Shown: positions 14,718 through 21,529 of the stretch, piece after piece
Numbering within the stretch: the first letter of the stretch is position 1
Layout of the letters: every line of letters begins with the position of its first letter
DNA from: a virus
Length of the DNA: 24,288 nt
Virus record (IMG/VR): IMGVR_UViG_3300046506_000487
Location: 1 to 24,288 of that record
Reading direction: 5' to 3' (one strand)
The notes under the pieces: generated by a model
What the model was told of the DNA's origin: nothing
Database searches by the model: none
The model's input: only the letters and a program-made list of their open reading frames with translations
Program-made: the position numbers and the translations under genes

Positions 14718-16139
14718 TTACAGCAACAGGTCGAAGCGCTCGGCCAGGATGTGCAGGCCGTTGATGACGTCCAGCGGGATCCGCTCGTTCAGCCGGCTGA
14801 CATCCTGGGAATCGCGCTCGATCACGTACTGCGGCAGGTTGTCGGTCACCTTCTCGATGATTTCCAGATCCTCGAGCTGACGCAGCAGGACGATGCCGGT
14901 GTCGCGCATGCTGGCGATCAGGCGGTCACTGATCTTGGTGCGGCTGTAGCGGCGCGCGCGGTCCTCGACGAAGGCCTTGGCCACGTACTTCAGGGTGCGG
15001 GGCGTGGTCAGGTCCAGCAGCGACACGTCGGGCACGCCGGCCGGGTTCAGCACATAGGTGGTGACGGCGCGCACGATCTGGACGCGCTCGCCCGGACCGA
15101 CGTTCAGCGGGGTCACGCCGTTGTAAAGCGCGCTTTCTTCCTCGGTACGCGAGGTGCGGTCGGCCACCAGCGGCGGCGCGATACCGGTCACGGCGACGTT
15201 ATCGAACGGCAGGGCCGGATCTTCCGTCGCCGCGATCGTGGCGGCGTAGGCTGCGGCGATCTCCATGGTGGTCGTGTTCGTATTGCGGCACCACACGTTG
15301 CTCATCCAACCGTGGTTCAGCGCGGCGGACAGGGCGATGGCCGTGGCCAGCGTTCCGTTCGATGCGGTGTAGCCCAGCGCCCAGCGCTTCTCGGCGTAGT
15401 TGCCGACGTTGTCCAGATGGGTGCGCAGCGCGGTCAGGTTCGGCGTGTCGCGGTATGGGACGACGATCTGGTCGTGACCGCCCAGGAATGCGGCGGTCAG
15501 GGCCGGCGTGATGTCGGGGTCGGTGGCGCCGGCGACAGCCGCGCCAGCCGTAAGGGTCATTCCTGGCACGGCGCCCGACGCGGTCACCTTGAAGCCGTTG
15601 GCCACGGTGCCCTTGTTCTTGGCGGTGAAGGTGATCACGCCGGCGGCGTTGGCCGCCGTGAACGGCAACTCCGGCTTGGCGGTGACGGCGGTCACGAAGG
15701 CGGCGGCCACCGAGGTCGGGGTGTCGGTCACGCCGGCGTTCACCTGCAGCACGGTGTCGTTCAGGCTGATGGCGAAGGTGCCGGGGCCGGTTGGTGCGCC
15801 GGCGACGGTCACCGGGAAGCTGGCCAGCGTGCCGGCCACGACATCAGCCAGCGCGACGATCGACAGGCTGGCGTTCGGATTCGCCAGCAGCGAGGCGCGC
15901 ACCATGCGGTGCACCTGGGAGCCAGGGCCGCAGAGCGCGGCGGCTTCGACATCGGAGAACACGTCGGTCAGCAGCAGCGGCGCCAGCGCGCCGGCGGCGG
16001 TCTTCTGGCCGATGATCAGCGTGCGCTGACGGTTGCCTGGAAGGCTGCGCACCGCCATCTTGGTGTTGAACTCAGTGTAGACGCCCGGCTTGCGGGTGCT
16101 GGACGGGATGGTCTCGAATGCGACGTTGGGGGATGCCAT
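14718..16139 (-). CDS. Contractile tail sheath, Mu gpL-like
   Basis: This 473-residue protein is the tail sheath subunit that contracts during injection. Family features are the N-terminal PSNVAFETIPSS-type start (here MASPNVAFETIPSSTRKPGVYTEF with NRQRTLIIGQK), PLLLTDVFSDVEAAALCGPGSQVHRMVRA, the variable beta-rich insert around residues 115-200, then FLGGHDQIVVPYRDT and ALGYTASNGTLATA, and the C-terminal PAGVPDVSLLDLTTPRTLKYVAKAFVEDRARRYSRTKISD. The ATG at 16139 has AAAGG six bases upstream. It lies in the order DUF2635, sheath, tube, as in Mu. Confidence 0.96.
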   Translation of the reverse strand: MASPNVAFETIPSSTRKPGVYTEFNTKMAVRSLPGNRQRTLIIGQKTAAGALAPLLLTDVFSDVEAAALCGPGSQVHRMVRASLLANPNASLSIVALADVVAGTLASFPVTVAGAPTGPGTFAISLNDTVLQVNAGVTDTPTSVAAAFVTAVTAKPELPFTAANAAGVITFTAKNKGTVANGFKVTASGAVPGMTLTAGAAVAGATDPDITPALTAAFLGGHDQIVVPYRDTPNLTALRTHLDNVGNYAEKRWALGYTASNGTLATAIALSAALNHGWMSNVWCRNTNTTTMEIAAAYAATIAATEDPALPFDNVAVTGIAPPLVADRTSRTEEESALYNGVTPLNVGPGERVQIVRAVTTYVLNPAGVPDVSLLDLTTPRTLKYVAKAFVEDRARRYSRTKISDRLIASMRDTGIVLLRQLEDLEIIEKVTDNLPQYVIERDSQDVSRLNERIPLDVINGLHILAERFDLLL

Positions 16140-16183
16140 GGGGAGCCTTTCGCTCTACGGTAGGGGGTTACTCAGGCGGCCGT

Positions 16184-16393
16184 TCAGGCAGCGCTGGCGA
16201 CGGCCTTGGCGGCGCGCGCGGGGGTGGCAGGTTCTTCAGCCGGCACTTCGACCAGGTCACCGTCGGCGATGGCCTTGCGGTAGTAGTGCGATGCCTCGAC
16301 CTGGACCGGGGCGGCGTCCGTGATGTAGGTGCGGGGCGCACCTTCCTTCGGCAGCTGGAGGCCGGGGGCGGCCTTGACGTTGAGTGTGTTCAT
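16184..16393 (-). CDS. DUF2635 small phage protein (Mu gp38-like)
   Basis: This 69-residue protein precedes the sheath gene and matches the small DUF2635 family: LNVKAAPGLQLPKEGAPRTYITDAAPVQV, then SHYYRKAIADGDLVEV, with a variable Ala-rich tail. Its role in Mu-like phages is unknown; its fixed place suggests a tail or head-tail joining function. AAGGA lies five bases before the ATG. It is the first gene after the promoter-like element B, so it would be the first gene of the sheath transcript. Confidence 0.87.
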   Translation of the reverse strand: MNTLNVKAAPGLQLPKEGAPRTYITDAAPVQVEASHYYRKAIADGDLVEVPAEEPATPARAAKAVASAA

Positions 16394-16434
16394 GCGCGTC
16401 CTTTTGTGAGCAGAGATCGGCTAGGAGAACCGTC

Positions 16435-16477
16435 ATTCTGGTCGCGCGCGCGGGGGAATCGGAGTAAAGGGCTTTAG
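16435..16477 (-). promoter_or_regulatory. Proposed Mor-type late promoter, copy B (before DUF2635/sheath)
   Basis: GTAAAGGGCTTTAG at 16464-16477 differs from the perfect copy C at two positions. It is followed by the alternating tract CGCGCGCGCG at 16443-16452 and the -10-like hexamer CAGAAT at 16435-16440, centred 33 bp from the dyad centre. It lies in a 136-base gap between gp37 and DUF2635, the only wide gap in that part of the cluster. Predicted transcription would start near 16428, leaving a leader of about 35 bases with a normal ribosome binding site. Confidence 0.55.
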
Positions 16478-16529
16478 AATTTCAGGGAGGAAAGACAGCG
16501 CGCGGCCAGCTGGCGCGCTGCAGGCGGCG

Positions 16530-17123
16530 TCACGGCGCCGCGTGGACCGTCACGGCTGCGGCGTCGGCGTTGTCGTCGCCTGGCTTGAGGTAGAAGGTCT
16601 GCCCGGTCTTGCGCCAGTCTTCTGTGGTGACGTTGGCGCACTCGGGGAGCGCGGCCTGCCAACCGAACTGGCACTCGAAGGAAACCGCCAGGATGCTTTC
16701 GGCTTGGGCGCCGTCCGACTTGCGTGCCACGAACAAGGTATCGATCTCGTTGAAGCTGAGCGGCTGCGCCATCGGCATGCCCAGGCGCTGGTTCTCCAGC
16801 AGGGCGATAAGGTCCTCTGCGATCTGGTAGCTGCCCGGCTCGTGCATGTCGCCATGGCGGGTGGAGCGCTCATTACGCGGGTTGCGGGCCGCCACATACA
16901 ACACCAGGTGCGGATTCACCAGCCGGCCGCGCTCGCCCAGGGCGCCGCTCTTCTTCATCCTGGTGAAGGCCACGAACACAGCCGGGAAGCGGAAGGTGGA
17001 CTGGGTGTCCTCGCTGATCTGGCCACCGTAGGTCTCGACCGTGAGCAACTTGTACGGCCACAGGCCAGCTGCCTGGGCCGCCTTGATGCGGTCGACGACC
17101 GCGTCCTCGAGCTCGCCGATCAT
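16530..17123 (-). CDS. Mu gp37-like protein (DUF1834)
   Basis: This 197-residue protein fits the DUF1834 family (Mu gp37), thought to be a head-tail joining or tail-terminator type protein. It shows MIGELEDAVVDRIKAA at the start, LLTVETYGGQIS, RFPAVFVAFTRMKKSG, then NPHLVLYVAARNPRNERSTRHGD and YQIAEDLIALLENQRLG. Its ATG overlaps the gp36 stop by four bases (ATGA), so translation is coupled. Its function is inferred from position only. Confidence 0.9.
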   Translation of the reverse strand: MIGELEDAVVDRIKAAQAAGLWPYKLLTVETYGGQISEDTQSTFRFPAVFVAFTRMKKSGALGERGRLVNPHLVLYVAARNPRNERSTRHGDMHEPGSYQIAEDLIALLENQRLGMPMAQPLSFNEIDTLFVARKSDGAQAESILAVSFECQFGWQAALPECANVTTEDWRKTGQTFYLKPGDDNADAAAVTVHAAP

Positions 17124-17602
17124 CGCGTGCCACCCATGAAGTCGCGCAGGCCACGGGGTGAAAACACCCGGGGTGCCGTATCGAACTCAACTTCGCCGGC
17201 AGTCAGGCCCTCGGGCTGCAGGCCGTTGCCGCCAGGCGCACCGCCGCTGTTCTGCTCGCACAGGACGATCTTGCCGGCGATGATCTGGTTCAGCTTGCCA
17301 TCGGCCGCGTTGAAGCGATCGCGCACCTCGTCGGTCGCCGTGATGCCCGATGAGCCGGTCAGGCGGTAGCGGGCGATGTCCATGCACAGCTGCTTGAGGA
17401 AGCTGGCGGTCGACGGGTTGGTGATGACCAGGGGCAGCGCGCAGCGCTGGCTGGCGGCAAAGTCAATCTGTTCCGATGCCTTGGCGAGCGCGCCCTGGAC
17501 GCGCTCGAGCACCATCTCACCTGTACCGTCGGGGTCGCCGATCACGCGCATCTCGCGCTGGCCGAACTCGTCGACCATGTCCTGGGGGGTTGCGTAGGGC
17601 AT
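17120..17602 (-). CDS. Mu gp36-like head-completion protein (DUF1320)
   Basis: This 160-residue protein begins MPYATPQDMVDEFGQREM, the usual start of DUF1320/gp36 proteins, and continues with ALAKASEQIDFAA, FLKQLCMDIARYRL and DEVRDRFNAADGKLNQI. Such proteins are related to head-completion (gp6-like) adaptors. The C-terminus (VFSPRGLRDFMGG) is typical. It follows an intrinsic terminator in the capsid operon, so expression would depend on read-through or an unseen promoter. Confidence 0.92.
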   Translation of the reverse strand: MPYATPQDMVDEFGQREMRVIGDPDGTGEMVLERVQGALAKASEQIDFAASQRCALPLVITNPSTASFLKQLCMDIARYRLTGSSGITATDEVRDRFNAADGKLNQIIAGKIVLCEQNSGGAPGGNGLQPEGLTAGEVEFDTAPRVFSPRGLRDFMGGTR

Positions 17603-17633
17603 GCTGTTCTCGTCTGTTTGTAGGGTCTAAATG

Positions 17634-17661
17634 AAAAACCCCAGCCGTCGGCCGGGGTTTT
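17634..17661 (-). terminator. Intrinsic terminator inside the structural operon
   Basis: The stem CCCC, one mismatch, GCC, loop GTC, GGC, then GGGG is flanked by five A residues on one side and four T residues on the other, so it can work on both strands. On the minus strand it lies just after the 62-residue gene and before gp36. It would cut transcription after the major capsid and its small partner, giving capsid transcripts in excess over downstream genes. Confidence 0.7.
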
Positions 17662-17680
17662 GCTTCAACAGGCCGCGCCG

Positions 17681-17869
17681 TTAGTTGGCGCCGGCGGTGG
17701 ACTCGTCTTCGATCACGTCCGGCTTGCGGATCGCGCCGCAGCCAATGAGCGGCTCGGCCTCGTCGTCGTCCAGCTCGATCGGCTTTCCTGGGGCAATGGT
17801 GACGTTCTCGGCACCTTTTTTGGCGCCCGAGACCCTCATCGGGGTGACGACGATGTACTGCTTCTTCAT
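17681..17869 (-). CDS. Small hypothetical protein after major capsid
   Basis: This 62-residue protein reads MKKQYIVVTPMRVSG, then VTIAPGKPIELDDDEAEPLIGCGAI, with an acidic C-terminus. It has no signal peptide or membrane segment. Small proteins of this kind follow the capsid gene in many Mu-like phages without a proven function. AGGAGA lies five bases before the ATG, in the same 14-base context that precedes the capsid gene. Together with the terminator that follows, this suggests it belongs to the capsid transcript. Confidence 0.7.
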   Translation of the reverse strand: MKKQYIVVTPMRVSGAKKGAENVTIAPGKPIELDDDEAEPLIGCGAIRKPDVIEDESTAGAN

Positions 17870-17872
17870 AGA

Positions 17873-17886
17873 GCTCTCCTGGATTG
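17873..17886 (-). repeat. Ribosome-binding block shared with the capsid gene
   Basis: CAATCCAGGAGAGC occurs here and, identically, at 18880-18893 before the major capsid gene. A shorter copy, CCAGGAGAGC, lies at 17936-17945 just after the capsid stop. All carry the AGGAG site. The repeat could mark a past duplication, or selection for equal strong translation. Confidence 0.55.
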
Positions 17887-17951
17887 TGGATGTTACTGTT
17901 GCCAGCTATGGGGTGGCTGGCCAGCACCGTGTAATGCTCTCCTGGGAGCGG

Positions 17952-18875
17952 TCAGAAGACGTTCTGGATCAGGAAGCCGGCGCCGGACCCTGCGATCACC
18001 GGCGTGCGCTCGTGCTTGACGCCGTAGACCCACGACTCGCGGTTGTTGTCGCGGTATGGGGTCTTGACGCTCGGCTGGCCGCGCAGGCGGTAGGTGTAAC
18101 CGTACGACGGGGCACGCTGCGAGCGGAAATTCTTCGGAACGAAAGCCAGCACGATGTCGTTGCCCCACACGTCGAGCAGGGAACCGTTCAACTGGTTCGC
18201 GTAAATCGCATTGCCTTCGACAACGGTCTCGACGCCGAAATACTTGGCCAGCTGATCGGCCGTGACCGAGTCCTTACCCGTGTACTTCAGGCGGTCGCGC
18301 ACATCCGGGTGCTTGTCGAGCTTGAAGATCGCGCCGGGCGGCAGGATCATCACGTTCGGGTACTTGCCGGTGGCAGCGCGGATCGCGGCGCGGGCTGCAG
18401 CCACGTCATCACGCGGCGTCGAGGTGGAGGTGCTCCACATGGTGGTGCCGCTCAGGGCGGCCTTGTTGCTCGCAGCGTACTGTGCGGCATTGCGCGCGGC
18501 CATGGCACGCTGGTATTCCAGCTTCAAGGCCATCGAGTCGAAGACCAGGCCGACGCTCTCCTGGGCCAGGTCGAGACCGGGCACGACGTTGGCGTCACGG
18601 CCGATCTCATCCGGCACCAGCGCTTCCAGCGCGTGGTTTTCGCAGGCGTAAGGCTTGCCCAGGTAGCCGAACTCGATGCGCTTGGTGGCGCCGCCTGGTG
18701 CACGCTGGGTGTCGATCAGCAGGAAGGATTCCTTGCCGAACTCGATCACCTGGCCGCCGGCCGCGTCGACGTCGACCTCGGGAAACAGCAGGCTCCCGAC
18801 CATTTCGTTGTTGCTGTAGCCACGGATGAAGGTGGTCAAAATCGGATCGATGATCCGGGCCTGCTGATTATTCAT
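17952..18875 (-). CDS. Major capsid protein, Mu gpT-like
   Basis: This 307-residue protein lies two genes after the protease, as in Mu-like phages, and has the length of the major head protein family. Signs are MNNQQARIIDPILTTFIRGYSNNEMVGSLLFPEVDV, FLLIDTQRAPGGATKRIEFGYLGKPYACENHALEALVPDE and YTYRLRGQPSVKTPYRDNNRESWVYGVKHERTPVI near the end, typical of the HK97-fold capsid group in these phages. It forms the icosahedral shell. AGGAGA lies six bases before the ATG. No N-terminal delta domain is visible, consistent with a separate scaffold in the protease gene. Confidence 0.93.
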   Translation of the reverse strand: MNNQQARIIDPILTTFIRGYSNNEMVGSLLFPEVDVDAAGGQVIEFGKESFLLIDTQRAPGGATKRIEFGYLGKPYACENHALEALVPDEIGRDANVVPGLDLAQESVGLVFDSMALKLEYQRAMAARNAAQYAASNKAALSGTTMWSTSTSTPRDDVAAARAAIRAATGKYPNVMILPPGAIFKLDKHPDVRDRLKYTGKDSVTADQLAKYFGVETVVEGNAIYANQLNGSLLDVWGNDIVLAFVPKNFRSQRAPSYGYTYRLRGQPSVKTPYRDNNRESWVYGVKHERTPVIAGSGAGFLIQNVF

Positions 18876-18920
18876 TGATGCTCTCCTGGATTGGGAAAAG
18901 GTTTGCTACTCGGGTTCGGC

Positions 18921-19271
18921 TTAGACCGTCAGGACCAGCAGGCCCTCGACGATGTCGCCAGCTGCAGCGGCCGACTGGCCAGGGCACAGCTTTGCCAAGC
19001 ACGCGGCGGCGGTGCCGCCCACGATCGCCCGGCCCTGGGCGTCCGCGATCAGGTACTTGGTGCCGGCCGGGATGGCGGCGCCGGCCTCGAGGGGCGCGGT
19101 GCCCTGCACGTTGGTCAGCACGTATTCGCCGGCCGCTGCCGCATCGTTCGCAGCGATGCCGAAGATGTCGATGGCCGCGTGGGCGCCGACGGCAGTGACG
19201 GCGCGGTATTTGGTCAGGGCGCCGCCGGCTTTGATGCCGAGGGCGAGAATGGGGATGGACTGATTGCTCAT
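18921..19271 (-). CDS. Capsid decoration-like protein
   Basis: This 116-residue protein lies between protease and major capsid genes, the usual slot for a capsid decoration or cement protein (DUF2190/gpD-like). It is rich in Ala, Gly and Val with short beta-like strands (ILALGIKAGGALTKYRAVTAVGAHAAIDIFGIAANDAA-like start, then GEYVLTNVQGTAPLEAG and AAIPAGTKYLIADAQGRAIVG). It has two cysteines. CGGAG lies five bases before the ATG. The role is inferred from size, composition and position. Confidence 0.75.
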   Translation of the reverse strand: MSNQSIPILALGIKAGGALTKYRAVTAVGAHAAIDIFGIAANDAAAAGEYVLTNVQGTAPLEAGAAIPAGTKYLIADAQGRAIVGGTAAACLAKLCPGQSAAAAGDIVEGLLVLTV

Positions 19272-19310
19272 GGGTACTCCGGTTGGGTTGAAAGTGGCGA
19301 GCGCTTAGGA

Positions 19311-20450
19311 CTACGACACGGCCTTGACCGCGTCGATGAATCCAGTACCCGGATGGTCCTTCTGGTAGGCCTGGGCCTTCTGCATTACCTCGAGCCCGCC
19401 GGGATCGACGTCGTAGCCCATCGGAGCGGCGAAGTCCGCCGTGCCCGTCGCGCCGGCGCCGCTGCCGGCCGCGGCGCTGATGCGGCCGAACTCGACTTGC
19501 TTGGGCTGCTTCTCCAGAAATTCCTTGAAGAGGGCCGCGCCGGTCTTGCCGTGGTTCGGGTCGCCCTCGGCAAAGTCGGCCACCTGGTTGATGCCGTCGA
19601 GCTGCACCAGGATCTGCACGACCGTGTCCTGTTCGGCCGGCAGCAGCTGGCCGCGTTCGCACAGCGCTGCCGCGAATTCCGCGTGGCCAGCCTTGCTCAG
19701 CTTCGCTTCCATTTCGGCGATGCGAGCCTCGCGGCTGGCCAGATCGGTTTCGCGCTGGGCAAGCTCTGCAGCCGCTTGTGCGTTTTGTTGCGTGTTCAAT
19801 TCGACCTCCGTCGGTTGTGGATTGGGTTGGGAAAAGGCGGGTTGGGTCGCGGTGCTCTCGGCTTCGATCTGCGTGAGGTCATCGAGCTGGTAGTCGGGGA
19901 TGATGTTGTTGGCGGTTTCCATGCCGTGGTTCTCGACGAACCAGTCGCGCAGCCGGCGCAACATCCGCACGATCACCCGGTCCTCGTAGGCGAAGTCCGC
20001 GACGCCGGCTTCGGCCTCGGAGAACTCGACCGCCTTGAGGCCCTTGACGGCCGGCGCGGCGCCGCCCAGGAAACCGATGTGCCGCAGGTAGTGCTTGCCC
20101 GGGGTCGGGTTGCCCGGCGCGTCCGGCAGGTAGATCGAAGCCGACACCCTGGTGTAATGCTTGTTGTTGACGGCCTCGGCGAACTCGGGGACGACCTCGG
20201 CCGTTTCGGCGCATAGGACGCCCGCAGCGTTCACGAAGAGCCGCTCGGCGCGGCCGAAGCGCGGTGAGGTCAGCTTCGGGTGCCCGACGACCAGGGGCGC
20301 GTCGGCGAAGTCGGGACGGTAAGTGTCGGCCAGCTCTTGAACTTGCGCCGCCGTGAACGAGTACTTGGTGCCGTTCATGGCAGTAAAGCTGCCGGGCCGG
20401 AAGATTTCGATCGGCTTGATGCCGTTGCTGCCTTGGGTTTGGGTGTCCAT
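19311..20450 (-). CDS. Head maturation protease/scaffold, Mu gpI-like
   Basis: This 379-residue protein matches the Mu I protease family. The N-terminal half has IKPIEIFRPGSFTAMNG, then PLVVGHPKLTSPRFGRAERL (conserved GHP motif at 56-58), YTRVSASIYLPDAPG with SAS at 103-105 and LRHIGFLGGAAPAVKGL at 122-138, the usual conserved block. The second half (about 190-320) is charged and helical, ending with a glycine-rich tail, as expected of the linked scaffold part that Mu also makes separately as Z. No ribosome binding site precedes the internal ATG at 19922, so a separate scaffold product is not supported here. The start codon at 20450 has no clear Shine-Dalgarno, and a promoter-like element ends 7 bases upstream. 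Confidence 0.92.
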   Translation of the reverse strand: MDTQTQGSNGIKPIEIFRPGSFTAMNGTKYSFTAAQVQELADTYRPDFADAPLVVGHPKLTSPRFGRAERLFVNAAGVLCAETAEVVPEFAEAVNNKHYTRVSASIYLPDAPGNPTPGKHYLRHIGFLGGAAPAVKGLKAVEFSEAEAGVADFAYEDRVIVRMLRRLRDWFVENHGMETANNIIPDYQLDDLTQIEAESTATQPAFSQPNPQPTEVELNTQQNAQAAAELAQRETDLASREARIAEMEAKLSKAGHAEFAAALCERGQLLPAEQDTVVQILVQLDGINQVADFAEGDPNHGKTGAALFKEFLEKQPKQVEFGRISAAAGSGAGATGTADFAAPMGYDVDPGGLEVMQKAQAYQKDHPGTGFIDAVKAVS

Positions 20451-20456
20451 CTGGGC

Positions 20457-20499
20457 AGTATCCCGGTCGCGCGAGGATGCCGTAATTAAAACGTTTTAG
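20457..20499 (-). promoter_or_regulatory. Proposed Mor-type late promoter, copy A (before protease)
   Basis: TTAAAACGTTTTAG at 20486-20499 keeps the dyad of copies B and C; its two inner changes are compensatory. A shorter CGCGCG tract lies at 20468-20473 and the -10-like hexamer GATACT at 20457-20462, again centred 33 bp from the dyad centre. In Mu the PI promoter also lies directly upstream of the protease gene. The predicted start point coincides with the first base of the protease ATG. Confidence 0.55.
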
Positions 20500-20585
20500 T
20501 TTTTGCCGCAGGGAATCAAACAGGTAGAACGCGAGGGCGTGATGAATCGGCTGGGTAGCAAAGGCTTCCGATTGGCCGGATTCGA

Positions 20586-20614
20586 TTTATAAACGCTGCT
20601 GGCGGCGTTTTCAG
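20586..20614 (-). promoter_or_regulatory. Possible sigma-70-type promoter between mor and protease
   Basis: On the minus strand CTGAAA (4 of 6 to TTGACA) is followed by a 17-base spacer and TATAAA (5 of 6 to TATAAT). The spacer contains an inverted repeat, AAACGC/GCGTTT. It would yield a leader of about 130 bases crossing the proposed late promoter A. It is a weak call because one such match is expected by chance in this much sequence. Confidence 0.3.
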
Positions 20615-20646
20615 GCGTCCTCGCGCAGATGGGGCCGGTATAGGCG

Positions 20647-20671
20647 AAAAAAAACGCCCTGTGGGCGTTTT
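20647..20671 (-). terminator. Intrinsic terminator after mor
   Basis: ACGCCC and GGGCGT form a perfect stem with a three-base loop, extended by A-T pairs, and eight T residues follow on the minus strand. It overlaps the mor stop codon. This is a strong Rho-independent terminator ending the early/middle operon. The stem is nearly symmetric, so it could also stop plus-strand transcripts. Confidence 0.85.
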
Positions 20672-21051
20672 TACTCAGTCCCGGTTGGGAACAGGTTTTC
20701 CTGGCGCGCTCGCCGGTCGACCTTGGCTGCGTGGGTGACGATTTGCCGAATCCTCATCTCGGTCAGGTCGTACTTGCGCGCCAGCTCGGCATAGTTGTCG
20801 CCCTTAAAGTCGGTCCAGATCTCGCGATCGCGCTGGCTCAGGTCGTAGCCCGTGCCACGCGGGATGTAGGTGGCGACGCCGCCGATGTTCTTGCGCACGC
20901 TCTCGGCCACCGACATCGCTACCTCCGCCGCGATCGGATGCGCGAGTCGGAGCTTCGGGTGCTCCATCAGCTGCTCGTGCACCGTACGGGCGATATCGGC
21001 GAGCACCTCCGGATAGGATTCGTCCAGGAACAGACTGGGCTTGTCAGCCAT
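20671..21051 (-). CDS. mor: Mor-family late/middle transcription activator
   Basis: This 126-residue protein matches the Mor/C activator family: N-terminal dimerisation helices, then the beta turn IPRGTGYD at 63-70 and the C-terminal helix-turn-helix around 79-107 (IWTDFKGDNYAEL, then RKYDLTEMRIRQIV). In Mu, Mor activates the middle promoter and its paralogue C activates late promoters by binding short dyads upstream of RNA polymerase. The ATG at 21051 was chosen; the frame opens upstream but family members begin near here. The start overlaps the GemA stop by eight bases. No C paralogue is visible, so Mor may itself drive the late genes. The three dyad elements listed here are its candidate sites. 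Confidence 0.93.
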   Translation of the reverse strand: MADKPSLFLDESYPEVLADIARTVHEQLMEHPKLRLAHPIAAEVAMSVAESVRKNIGGVATYIPRGTGYDLSQRDREIWTDFKGDNYAELARKYDLTEMRIRQIVTHAAKVDRRARQENLFPTGTE

Positions 21052-21529
21052 GATCAGCCTCCGATGCTGTTGTTGCTGCGGCCGGATCGGCCGGTGCACT
21101 CGCGACCCGGTCCCGCCATTTCTTCAATGTCTCGATAATAACCGTCACCTGCGCATTACTGCAAAAGGCGAAGTCTGCCGTGCTGGTGATCCGCTTGATA
21201 TAGACGCGGATCGCTGCCGCCGTGTTCGTCTGCACCGCGCCGGCGCGATGCAGCTCGGACCACAGCGCCTGGATCTTGCGGTACTGCGGGTTGTCCTCGT
21301 TCTTGCCTGGTTTCGACGCCGCGGTGCTCTTGACCTTGAAGCCCTTCGTCTTCATGTGCTCGAGCACCTTCTTTCGGCCCTGGGCGTCGAGGTCTTTCGA
21401 TGATTCGACGCCGGCCACTTCCTTCAGCATGGCGCGGTAGGTTTCATCATCGAGCTGCAGCTCGCGCCGGCCGACGTGGATCAGGACGATTTCGCGAGCA
21501 CGGGCTTGCTGGGCGGGTGTCGCTTTCAT
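21044..21529 (-). CDS. gemA: GemA/gp16-like regulator (DUF1018)
   Basis: This 161-residue protein fits the Mu gp16/GemA (DUF1018) family: VGRRELQLDDETYRAMLKEVAGVESSKDLDAQGRKKVLEHMKTKGF, then QYRKIQALWSELHRAGAV and AIRVYIKRITSTADF with an ending QVTVIIETLKKWRD. In Mu, GemA modulates host gene expression and DNA topology. The ATG overlaps the preceding gene's stop by four bases (ATGA), and the 3' end overlaps mor. Its place directly before mor agrees with other Mu-like elements. Confidence 0.92.
   Translation of the reverse strand: MKATPAQQARAREIVLIHVGRRELQLDDETYRAMLKEVAGVESSKDLDAQGRKKVLEHMKTKGFKVKSTAASKPGKNEDNPQYRKIQALWSELHRAGAVQTNTAAAIRVYIKRITSTADFAFCSNAQVTVIIETLKKWRDRVASAPADPAAATTASEADHG

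Noticed and set aside
19311-19922. Separate scaffold product (Z-like) from the internal ATG at residue 177 of the protease
   Set aside because: No ribosome binding site precedes this ATG. The scaffold part is likely, but a separate start is not supported by the sequence.
2546-20450. Interpretation of the cluster as a tailocin (headless tail bacteriocin)
   Set aside because: Protease, decoration and major capsid genes are intact in frame, so it is not a tail-only locus; loss or relocation of the packaging block explains the missing genes better.
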